A DNA stretch of 64,000 nt from Bilabrum cf. latius (taxonomy: Eukaryota > Bigyra: Bicosoecida > Bigyra > Bicosoecida): the NCBI GenBank assembly GCA_965178125.1, contig CBCXTV010000004.1:1-64000 (forward strand), in the 5' to 3' direction. Under the pieces are notes generated by a model that saw only the letters and a list, made by a program, of their open reading frames with translations, searched no databases and had not been told where the DNA came from. This document shows, piece by piece, positions 1-8,711 of the stretch. Position 1 is the stretch's first letter. Every line of letters begins with the position of its first letter. The position numbers and the translations under genes were made by a program.

Positions 1-650
1 CGCCAAAAAAGACGCAAAACGCCACGTTGTAGTGGATTTTAGAGCCCCTAAATCGCCCAAAAAAGACGCAAAACGCCACGTTGTGGTGTTTTTTTTGAGC
101 GTTTTCGGGGGGCTCGGAAGGGGACCCCCCCAGGATTTGGCCAAAAATGGCCGATCCACACAAGGACTTTAAGTTGCGGCGACACAGTTCGGGCCCCGGT
201 TTGTTTTTGCGGTTTGGGGGCCCCGAGAGGGCTCCCGGCCCCAAAAAGGGCAAAACGCGAGGTTGTGGTGGAAAAAATGGGCCCCAGGCAGCCCCCAAAC
301 GACGCAAAACGCCACGTTGTGGTGGATTTTAGAGCCCCTAAATCGCCCAAAAAAGACGCAAAACGCCACGTTGTGGTGGATTTTAGAGCCCCTAAATCGC
401 CCCAAAGAGACGCAAAACGCCACGTTGTAGTGGATTTTAGAGCCCCTAAACCGCCCTAAAAAGACGCAAAACGCCACGTTGTGGTGTTTTTTTTGAGCGT
501 TTTGGGGGGGCCCGGAAGGGGACCCCCCCAGGATTTGGCCAAAAATGGCCGATCCACACAAGGAATTTAAGTTGCGGCGACACAGTTCGGGCCCCGGGGT
601 TTGTTTTGCTGTTTGGGGGCCCCAAGAGGGCTCCCGGGAGGCCCTAGAGT
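1..650. repeat. 54-bp tandem repeats in about 398-bp modules, unit 1
   Basis: The 54-bp unit contains the near-palindrome CCACGTTGTGG followed by GGATTTTAGAGCCCC. The GCCACGTTG core starts at 21, 75, 311, 365, 419 and 473, spaced by exactly 54 within each run. Runs are separated by a roughly 200-bp G/C-rich spacer that starts with a C run and an AGGATTTGGCC box (132 and 530), so the module period is about 398 bp. Because 54 is a multiple of three, the array keeps long false ORFs open on both strands. No gene is supported here. Confidence 0.9.
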
Positions 651-730
651 GGCCCTTCTCCGCTTCAATTCCTGTCCCAAATCCGATTCCCATTTCGAGA
701 CCGAAAAAGGTGACCCGGAAAACGACGGTA

Positions 731-3625
731 CTCTCCGTCACTCCATCTGGCGGCGAAAATTGCCTCAGTTTCCGGTCCCCGATTCCGGGCCCAGGGACCC
801 CCGAAATTCCCGATTCCGCGCAGTGCCGAAAGCTCGACATAAACCACAAACACGACACACAACACAACACGATAGCGCCTCCCCACGCGCGGGATTGGGT
901 CCTTCCGCTCGCTGCATGTGAGCTGCAGTGTGTTCTTGCCGGGAATGTCACTGGAAGTCGCGCTGCAGTCTGCTCAGGGCGCCTTATGACCATGAAGGCG
1001 TCTCAGCACCCGCGACGGCAAGAGGGGGCACGCACGACGTTGCGAAGCACCCGCCCTGGGTGAAGAAACTGCGTATCCACAGGAGTCACGTTCAGGTGCG
1101 CGAGAATTGGAAAGGCGGGGTAACTGGTGCAGAGGAGCTTGTTCGCAGCGCGGCTTCCACCAGCGCCGCTGACGGTAAGATGCATCGGTCTCGGTACATG
1201 AGTCGGCACGGTGTTGCGTGATTGACTTCACGATGCGGGAGTGTGCAGCCTTCCGCAGCGGGAGAATTGTATCTCCCCACGACCGCCGAAAAAAAAAAGG
1301 CTATGCTGGACTCGTTCCAGGGAAGGCTATGCGATGAGTATCTCTAGGCGCTTTCCGGAAGACCCACCCACTACACGCTGGTCAGCCCTCCCAAGCGGGA
1401 GTGAACCGCGGAGCCGCGGGCCCGTGAGCGCTGCTGCTACGATCATTTCTGCCCGTTTGACTCTCGCCCACTCTTGCCGTGACCAAAGACGCGCAGATCC
1501 TTATGACGCATGACACCTCGTCGAGGTGTCGGGACTGCCTCACACTCCCGTTACGGAGACCCACAGCACTGCGACAACGAAATCGGTCACGAAGAGAGCA
1601 AGAGGCCGCGCACCTGAGCATCACAAAAACCCCGACAGACATAAACAACACCGTACCGTGAAGTCCCTGCGACGAGGGGATGCTAAGCGGCTCCCACGGC
1701 GGCTCCTCTGCGGGAGAAGCTGCCGCAGACCTCGAGATGGGATGCACATGATTGCGAAGATTGCGGAACTCGTCCGAAGCCGGTCGCACGAGGGTCACAG
1801 CGAATGGAGGCATATCTATGAAATAGAGTCTGCGTGCAAAGCAGCATTCCAAACGATCGTCCGCATTCTTCCGAGCAAATCCTTGGGAGCACACATCCTG
1901 CGGACGACATCTCTTTTCTGTCCACCCCAGCGTACTCCCCGCACACACTTCTCGCGAATGATTGAGAATTCTGTGCGGCACATGTAATATCAGGCTACCA
2001 TGATACGCGGAATGGCGTGCTATTGCTCGCACGTTCGTGCGCCCCCTTCCGAATGCGCTTATCACATCACTATGTTCGTCGGCAACCGTATACATCGTAG
2101 GGGTCTTCCCTCCGACACCAAGCGTACACGACTGGCAGTAATAGCGCAGCGTAGATGTTTCGGGCGTCGCCCAGGACAAGTGTCGACGCCCGGTTCGTCA
2201 CGATCACTACGTGTGCACTTCATTCACCGCCCTCCAGCCGCTAGACTTCTTTTGGAACGCGACATCCTACGACGCGCTATGACACGTAGCCGTAAACCGC
2301 AGACGGCCTCGCGTTCACTGCTTGCAGCGCAAGAGCGTGAACGAGAACCGCCCGCGTGGCACACCTTCGCAGGCGCGGAAGACAAAAAGTTCCTTCTAAG
2401 CTTGTATTCGGGTCCGAAAGCCAAATTCCACTTCGGGGTCGAGAAGGGCGACCCGGGAAATCACCGTACGCTCTGTGAATCCATTTCCCGGGGAAAGTCC
2501 CCGAGTTCCCGCTACCCGGTCCCAGGCCCAGCGACCCAGGAAAGTTCCCGTCCCCCCGCATGCGGAAACCTCCCACGAAGCACGCCCACCTCACGCTTCA
2601 CACGCAAAAGTCCAGGAGTCAAATCCATTCCGGACCCAGCAGTTCACCCCCCGTGACGATTGGGAAAGGCTCTTGCACACACCTTCTCGTCCGAGCAGTC
2701 TATGGAGCACACGCCTGTCTTCGTTGCCTTTTCCGGCCAAAAATGCAGGGAGTTCGAAGGGGAAGTAGCAAACGCGGAAGACCGCTTTCGAAACGCAGGT
2801 GCTCAGGGAAAAACAACCAGAGCGTCCCTGATCCTCGGCAGAGCCGTCCAGGAGGGACGGGCACGGACGGGCATCGCAGATCTTGCAGCGCCACCATTCG
2901 CCGGGATGGGCGACCGGACGAGGGCGACCACAAGTACGTAGCGTGCGACGTCCGTCAGTCGCCATGTTGCGCTCATTCGCTTTCGCGGCACGACTTCCAG
3001 GGCCGGCCTTACTCACTCCTCGGAGTCCGCGTGTGGATTCTCCCCTGCGCACGATCTGCCGCTCTAGATGCTACACAAAGATCCCGCTCGGATGACCCCC
3101 TCTGTGCATTCTGCAAGATTTTACGCGCCTCCATTCAATGCGCGAAGCATGCACCGCAGCAGTCTGAGTCCGGTGACCACCTTCAATAGCGTGGGACAAA
3201 TTCCGTCCGCGATGTGCATTCGGGCATGCTCCCCTTTCCGAGTCTCTGTGACCCGTAGTGCGTCCGCGGCCAACGACTCAGGACTCCACGATGGTACGCA
3301 CGAGTTGCATTCCTTGCACGAAGCGTGCGGAGAGAAAGCGATGCTCAGACATCGAGGCGCTTGGAGGGTCTGCACACGACATGCTTCGAGAGGCCATGCA
3401 AACATGCGAAACCAGAACTGAGGTTCCTCATCGTTCCTGCTGTCGAGCGCTCAATTGGGGCATCGGATCAGGACGAAGCTCGCGAAGAGAGGACGCGGGT
3501 GTCCCCATCCAAAAATCCGCCGCCTTCAAGGCTCATGTTCCCGGATCCTGCATTCGCGAGTTTCGGGAGCAGAAGTGCAAGATCGCCGCTGGACACACAG
3601 CGCATGCCATTTCCCGTCTCTGGAG
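731..3625. other. Left part of block without a recognised gene
   Basis: About 2.9 kb with many short overlapping ORFs on both strands, none with a recognisable domain. The longest minus-strand ORF (1382-2179) lacks an ATG start and a protein-like pattern. A plus-strand stretch near 1740-1985 reads like ordinary protein but is short. Bases about 2424-2560 are a diverged copy of about 690-830. A leader or unspliced exons are possible. The unit 2 equivalent is 26777-29672. Confidence 0.4.
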
Positions 3626-6187
3626 ATGTCGGGCTTCCAGGCGCAATTCGGACACCATCGCCAGGACCTCGGGAAGATGACATGCCTGCTGATCTGCAGG
3701 GAAGAGTCCCGCTTCGAGGAGTGGCGACAAAAAAAAGGGGCGCGAGAACTCCACGAGCACATGGGAGCGGTCCTTCGGCTCCCCAATCCAGTGTTTCCGC
3801 AGACCGACAGGGACCCAGATGGACGCGACATCGTCAAAGACCAGGCCCTCTTGGATATCTTCTCCGGCAAGATAACGGACTGGATCAAATACAATCCGGC
3901 CACTCTTGGGGCGATCCAATCCCATCGAAACGCATGGCTGTGGGCTGAGAACCACACGCCGACGGAATGGCTCATGGTTGTCGAGGATGATATCGAACCT
4001 CGCGAAGCATGCGTGGATCGGCTACTCGTAGTTCTTCACGCCATCGCGAAAAACCCCAAGGTGACGCAGATGGCCATGTTAGCGGGGTCAGAAGCACCGA
4101 GAATGGTCAGCCTCCAGCGCGGAAACTCCACCTCCATCCACAACTGCGAGCGCCTCTTGGACGTGCGGACCTATCCGGCGCACTGGGTAGACAACACATT
4201 TGTGGTCCCCTTCCACGTCGGCATGGGCCTAAAGTGGTATCTCATCAGCCCGGAGGGGAGGAAGGCGCTCCTGAAGATGCGGATCCCGAACCGAAGCTTC
4301 GAACGCTGCGTCTGGCGCCGCATCTTCGACACGTTCCAAGGGCCGGTATGTAAGTGGGAAGATTGCTTCCGCATGACATCTGTGCTGGCAGCCAGCCCGG
4401 TCCTCGCATCGACTCCCGAGAGCATGGACACGGAGTGGGGGGGCTCGGGACGACGAAGTGCGGATGCAGGGCACAGTATGAAACCGTACATAATGATCGA
4501 CCCGAGTGACGACTGGACTCTTGGCGAGCGATTAAACACATTGTCCGTCGTGATGTCCGTGTGCGCGGCCCTGAGTTGGGGGGTTGTCCTCGTCTGGGAA
4601 AAAACAGAGCGCGTGCCCATCTCCTACGAAGACTTGTGCGGTGTTCACGAGCACGCCGGCGAAACCAACACGTTCGTCCACCTCCTCCAGGACAAACGCG
4701 GCGGGTCGTATTCGTACTTCCTGAGGTACGGAGACATCCGCATCCACGTGGTGCAGCCGATGATGTGCATCCCCACCCTCGACAGAATGCTCGACATGGT
4801 AGCCATGAAGAGGCCCAAGATGAACACCCTGCCTCCCTTGAAATGGCAGACCGCTCGATGGATCCAAGTCAAGCAGAAGTGGATCGATAAACTCCACACG
4901 GAGATGCCGGGGGCCGAGCTGCCCTCATGGCTGGAGTGGCCACCCTCAACCCACGCGCTTGTCCTCTGCGACGACAGGGACTTGGCGGCGCATAGCCTCG
5001 AGGGGAGATGCCAAGAGGAGCAGCAGGAGTGGATGAACGGCGGGAAGGACAACAGCATCCAGTACTACATCCTTGAGGCAAAGCAGGCGCTGCAGAACGA
5101 GTTGGAAGACATCCTAAAGGGGGACAGCAGCTCGCGCCTCGTCGTGATCCGCATGACAACCAAACCGCTGGGACAGGTCTGGGTGGGCATGATGAAGCAC
5201 CTCACGAAGCAGTTCAGGGAGCGCATCATAACGCCAACGTTCCTCCTCCCGAATATGATCCCCAAAAGGAGGCACGACGAGAAGAACCCGAGTGATGATT
5301 GGATTACTTGGGGAGCATCCTTGGCGAAAACCGTGGGCCTCCTCACGCTCATACCTCCGATGCAAGTGCACTATCCCATCATGAGCTGGACCGTGGCCTG
5401 GAACCACTTCATGTTTAAGGGCAGGACTGCCACGGACACCGTGATCCCAGACGTCATCCGAACTCTGTACGCTCCGCACAAGAGCAACAGGAAGCAGCTC
5501 CTCAAGAACGGCCCGCTGTGCCAGACGAGGCGCGCCGTGCTGGACTCGCCCGCACTGCAGGACATTGCGAACAACTACTCAAGGGCCAAGGACAAGACCT
5601 ATAACCTCTTGAGCTATTCCAAATGGTTTGCCGAGGAAGCCATGTGGCACATGATCGAGTACGCCGAAAGCACGCAGTGCATCGTCGACCCGTTCGTGAG
5701 CCGCCAGTGCCAAAAGGTCTTCGAGCACATCCCCTCGGACGACATCGGCCATGCGGACGCCCGGCTCCGGTACAACCTTCAGGATGCCGACGACCGAGGT
5801 TACCGCTTCAACGCGGGGCATCTCTACACCGCGGTGCAGGGCATCAAAACGGTGAACATCGCATACAACAAGTGGCTCACCGAGCAGGCACAGAGTCATT
5901 CCGAATGGAGCTGGGGCAAAACGTTCATCAAGCTTGTGATCAACCAGTGGCGGCAGCAGCAGGGCAGTGAGCCGTATGACGTGGACGAGGAGGAGTACGT
6001 GAGCCTTCCGCGGACCTTCCACGGGAATTCGTTGAAGCTCGCGAGGAGCGCAAGCCTCAAGGACACGAGATCCTGCTCCAGATCGCCCTCATCCTATTCC
6101 AGGTCGCCCTCCACCAACAGGACTGAGGCACAGCCTTCGAAGAGAGCGCGCCTGACCCCGGCACCCGGCGTAAAGCAAGAGCCCTGA
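3626..6187 (+). CDS. Two-domain protein with GT25-like glycosyltransferase domain, unit 1
   Basis: Predicted 853 residues from the first in-frame ATG at 3626. ATG 3677 (836 residues) begins right at the first predicted beta strand (MTCLLICREES) and is equally plausible. Residues about 18-230 resemble glycosyltransferase family 25. They have a Q-SH-xxxW segment (S99, H100) followed by MVVEDDIEP with the acidic E120-D121-D122, the usual nucleotide-sugar/metal site of that family. A second region begins near 285 with LGERLNTLSVVMS and then VVLVWE (G300, R302). This resembles the GxRL segment at the start of fucosyltransferase-like folds, but the similarity is weak. The last 50 residues are Ser/Arg-rich with SRSPSS repeats and a KRAR basic run. 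No signal peptide or membrane span is evident, which is odd for a secretory glycosyltransferase. The second domain's function is unknown. Confidence 0.75.
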   Translation: MSGFQAQFGHHRQDLGKMTCLLICREESRFEEWRQKKGARELHEHMGAVLRLPNPVFPQTDRDPDGRDIVKDQALLDIFSGKITDWIKYNPATLGAIQSHRNAWLWAENHTPTEWLMVVEDDIEPREACVDRLLVVLHAIAKNPKVTQMAMLAGSEAPRMVSLQRGNSTSIHNCERLLDVRTYPAHWVDNTFVVPFHVGMGLKWYLISPEGRKALLKMRIPNRSFERCVWRRIFDTFQGPVCKWEDCFRMTSVLAASPVLASTPESMDTEWGGSGRRSADAGHSMKPYIMIDPSDDWTLGERLNTLSVVMSVCAALSWGVVLVWEKTERVPISYEDLCGVHEHAGETNTFVHLLQDKRGGSYSYFLRYGDIRIHVVQPMMCIPTLDRMLDMVAMKRPKMNTLPPLKWQTARWIQVKQKWIDKLHTEMPGAELPSWLEWPPSTHALVLCDDRDLAAHSLEGRCQEEQQEWMNGGKDNSIQYYILEAKQALQNELEDILKGDSSSRLVVIRMTTKPLGQVWVGMMKHLTKQFRERIITPTFLLPNMIPKRRHDEKNPSDDWITWGASLAKTVGLLTLIPPMQVHYPIMSWTVAWNHFMFKGRTATDTVIPDVIRTLYAPHKSNRKQLLKNGPLCQTRRAVLDSPALQDIANNYSRAKDKTYNLLSYSKWFAEEAMWHMIEYAESTQCIVDPFVSRQCQKVFEHIPSDDIGHADARLRYNLQDADDRGYRFNAGHLYTAVQGIKTVNIAYNKWLTEQAQSHSEWSWGKTFIKLVINQWRQQQGSEPYDVDEEEYVSLPRTFHGNSLKLARSASLKDTRSCSRSPSSYSRSPSTNRTEAQPSKRARLTPAPGVKQEP

Positions 6188-7062
6188 CGACGAAATGCCG
6201 CGGAACAGCGCGTTGCGAGGAGACAAAGCTCCGCAGGCAACAGCAGAAGGCCGCCGAGCGCCGGAGTTGGAGGGTCACATAGTTCCATCGGTCCCATTCT
6301 CTCCGGAAGTCGCATAGCACGTGGAGATCCGCATGCTCTCGGTGCATGAACGCTGGCAGCACGCAGTGCCAAAGTCGCAAAGCTCTTCAGAGTCACAAGT
6401 CCAGAAGTTCTTCTGCCAATGTGTGTCCTCTTCCCGCTCATGTGTGCATCCTCGGAGGAAGTCTGGAGATGACAGGACCCAGCACGCACCACATCAGAAG
6501 TCCTTTTTTAAAGCGGCATCGTCAGAAAAAAATCTGGAACGCCCTTCCGCAAAAAAGAGTGCTGCCCACAGAAAAAAGGGAAACACCTGAGGCCCCAGAA
6601 GCCAAAGGGAGGACCGCGAAGGACGCAGTTTCGAGGTCACACTTTCCGGGACCAGTTTTGAGCCCAAAAAGGGGTACACAAGAGGAAAACACGATGCGGG
6701 AGGCTTGAAATTGTCACCGAAAACGGGCCCAAAATTGGGACCCCTTTTTCGCAAATTTCGCAGCATCCAGACGACCCAGAAAGGCTTTCCCAGGCGCCGC
6801 CCCGAAGCTCACCTTCTCGCATGCAACCATGACGCACCCCCCACCTCCTCATGCAGACGCGTCTGAGAGACCCCGCAGTGGAACTTCTCCCATTCTGCGC
6901 AGGAAGCACTTCAGTCTACAAGGACCCGCGCACTTCTTACCGCACCACCTCCATGTGAAAGCACTTCTCGCTGAGTTTTTTTTGGGCCCAGGAATACAGC
7001 AACTGCCAGAAGCTTCGCACAGAAAAGCAGCCCGCTCAGGAAGCAAACTCACTGCACACCCC
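6188..7062 (+). other. Intergenic leader before basic coiled-coil gene
   Basis: About 0.9 kb with no supported gene. It is rich in A runs, with GTCACCGAAAACGGGCCC near 6713-6731, a motif related to the right end of the 12-kb block (about 12659-12680). An in-frame ATG at 6829 could extend the next gene, but unit 2 has lost one C in the run near 6835-6842, which breaks that extension. It is therefore probably untranslated. Confidence 0.4.
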
Positions 7063-7533
7063 ATGGCGAGCGACGCAGAACCGGAGGACGCAATGCGGCT
7101 CGACTCCCCTAAAGATGCGGATGCAGCGGCGCCACCCGAAGCGACGGAGGCAGGATCACAGAAACCAGATCATGCGCAGCAGTTCTTCGAGGAGCCCTGC
7201 CCGAAAGACGGACACATGGAAGCGCTAGAGAAGACCGCCAAGACGGACGAACCTGGCGACACACCCTTGTTCGTCGACAAGTGGACGGCAGCGATCACAC
7301 GCCTTACCGAGGAGCGCAAGGCTCTCAAGCTCGAGCAGCGGGCTAAAACGAAGGCCATCCGCAAAACCATCCGGCAGAAAAGGCGCACCATGAAGAACGC
7401 CAAAAAACTCACAGACGACGAGCTCGCCCAAATCGTGCTAGACAGGAAGATCTTGCAGTTGGTGCAAAAAGAAGAGATCGCAGCACGCAGCTCCGCCAAC
7501 TCCTCAACGAGCCAGGCGAAGTCGACCTTGTGA
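7063..7533 (+). CDS. Small acidic/basic coiled-coil protein, unit 1
   Basis: Predicted 156 residues starting MASDAEPEDAMRLD. The N-terminal half is acidic and disordered. The C-terminal half (about 75-140) is strongly charged and helical, with TRLTEERKALKLEQ followed by a dense K/R run (RKTIRQKRRTMKNAKK), then an Ala/Ser tail. It could be a DNA- or RNA-binding helix or a nuclear accessory protein. No family is recognised. The start was chosen because the longer ORF from 6829 is not conserved: a single-C indel in unit 2 changes the upstream frame, and 33109 is then the first in-frame ATG. The gene lies between the glycosyltransferase and the Rep gene, on the same strand. A diverged copy of its tail and 3' flank occurs at about 20985-21125. 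Confidence 0.55.
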   Translation: MASDAEPEDAMRLDSPKDADAAAPPEATEAGSQKPDHAQQFFEEPCPKDGHMEALEKTAKTDEPGDTPLFVDKWTAAITRLTEERKALKLEQRAKTKAIRKTIRQKRRTMKNAKKLTDDELAQIVLDRKILQLVQKEEIAARSSANSSTSQAKSTL

Positions 7534-7955
7534 GAAGCGCTTCCCGTGTTCAGAGAACCGAGGATTACAGATAGACCCCGCGTCACAGAAGCCATCGCAA
7601 GAGGGCAGAGCGTCAAGTACAGCGCAGTCTTGACGGACACAGATAGCCCGAGCAGCACAAAGCAGCGGATGCGGCTGCCCAGCGGTGTCGCGCACTCGGA
7701 CAGCATACACGGGACGTGCTGGCAGAAATCACTCAGTCCGCGAGCACCGTCGTCAAGAGCACGGGAGGGGCAGACTCGACATGCACAACTTTGAAAAACG
7801 GGAGGGGCACGAAAGGAAGACAAATTTGGCATTAATCCTTGATTACCCCCGCCCCCCCGTAGAATCAGAGCGAGTAGACGTGTGAGGAAGGTCCGGAGGG
7901 CAGTCATAGAAGAGTGCACGCGAAAATAAGAGGAAAGGAGACCCCCCAAACCTGC

Positions 7956-8019
7956 GTAGTGCGACCCTCGGGGGTACCCTCTAAGGTACTAAGAATCCTT
8001 CCCCCGAAAATCGCACTAC
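7956..8019. repeat. 64-bp hairpin with iteron arms, unit 1, upstream of Rep
   Basis: The outer arms are GTAGTGCGA and TCGCACTAC and the inner arms are TCGGGGG and CCCCCGA. The central loop contains GGTACC and GGTACTAAG. The arms carry the same GCACTAC word as the iterons to its right. Related 64-bp hairpins lie at 19405-19468, 34002-34065, 45450-45513 and 59508-59571. The surrounding 125 bp or so is also shared with the copy at 19357-19483, so this is a small dispersed element as well as a possible origin stem-loop. Confidence 0.7.
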
Positions 8020-8200
8020 CTCGGGCCACAACGTGGGCGGAAGCGGAAAAAAGCCGAGCACTACCGTGAAAAAATCCTGCATTTTACAGGGAAATCGGAG
8101 CACTACGTGTCAAAAACTGGGGGTTTTTGAGCTTTTTCTTCCAGAAAAACGGCGTTTTTTTATGTAAAAATCGCGCGAAACGAGCACTACCGAGCACTAC
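8013..8200. promoter_or_regulatory. GCACTAC iteron cluster, candidate Rep-binding origin, unit 1
   Basis: The word GCACTAC occurs at 8013-8019, 8058-8064, 8100-8106, 8184-8190 and 8194-8200 in one orientation, plus the opposite orientation at 7956-7962 in the hairpin. Four copies read GAGCACTAC. Between them is T/A-rich sequence. The cluster ends about 510 bp before the Rep start. CRESS-type Rep proteins are known to bind short iterated motifs beside a stem-loop origin; the assignment here is by analogy. No classical NANTATTAC nonamer is present. Confidence 0.45.
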
Positions 8201-8711
8201 CTCGCCTCACAACGTGGTGTTTCGCATGTTTTTGCGCAGCGCCGAAAATGCCTCCGAAGGCGCTGCCTCGAGGGGGGTTCCGATGGCTGATTTTGGGCGT
8301 TCGGTTGTCGATTTCGCGTGCATTTCAGGTTGTCGGCGAGGCCTTTTTGGCGTATGTCGCAGGTTCGGATGCCCTCGAACGTCGTGCCTCATGTGGTATT
8401 CGCCGGTTTCTGATGTTCGAGAAGGCGGTCGGTCGGTCATCCTCTCTGGCAGGCTCCGAAGTGCGTTTGTGATCGTGCTAATTGCAACGCCATGCTTTCC
8501 TTCGTTGGCTTCGAGAATCCTTCCCTCGGAAGCGGTACTACCTCGCCCAGGGCGGCACGAGCTGCAGACTCAGCTGCCTCGGTGCTCATGTGTGTCCCGT
8601 GTCAGCAGTTTCGGTGTTTCGAACAGCAAGGATTCTGGGCATTGCGTGTCGGAGGCAAGTGTTCTATCTTGAGGCATTCCGCGATTCGTCGAAGGATTAT
8701 TTGCGCAAATA

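Larger units (their letters stand above)
7534..8711 (+). other. Long 5' region of Rep gene
   Basis: Contains the hairpin and iterons, and a T-rich stretch near 8120-8165. An ORF continuing to about 8672 has no ATG-supported, recognisable protein. Units 1 and 2 are nearly identical through most of this region but differ strongly in two short patches (about 8020-8055 and 8206-8262), so coding constraint is unlikely. The unit 2 equivalent is 33580-34755. Confidence 0.4.

Noticed and set aside
301-490. CRISPR-like array
   Set aside because: The 54-bp units are contiguous near-identical direct repeats with no unique spacers, and no cas genes are present.
1382-2179. 265-codon minus-strand ORF
   Set aside because: It has no ATG at its start and no recognisable domain. 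Its Cys/Arg/Ser-rich composition is typical of unselected GC-rich sequence.
8127-8672. 181-codon ORF before Rep
   Set aside because: Its 5' part lies over the patches that differ most between units 1 and 2, and unit 2 does not preserve the start. There is no domain. It is better read as a 5' region.
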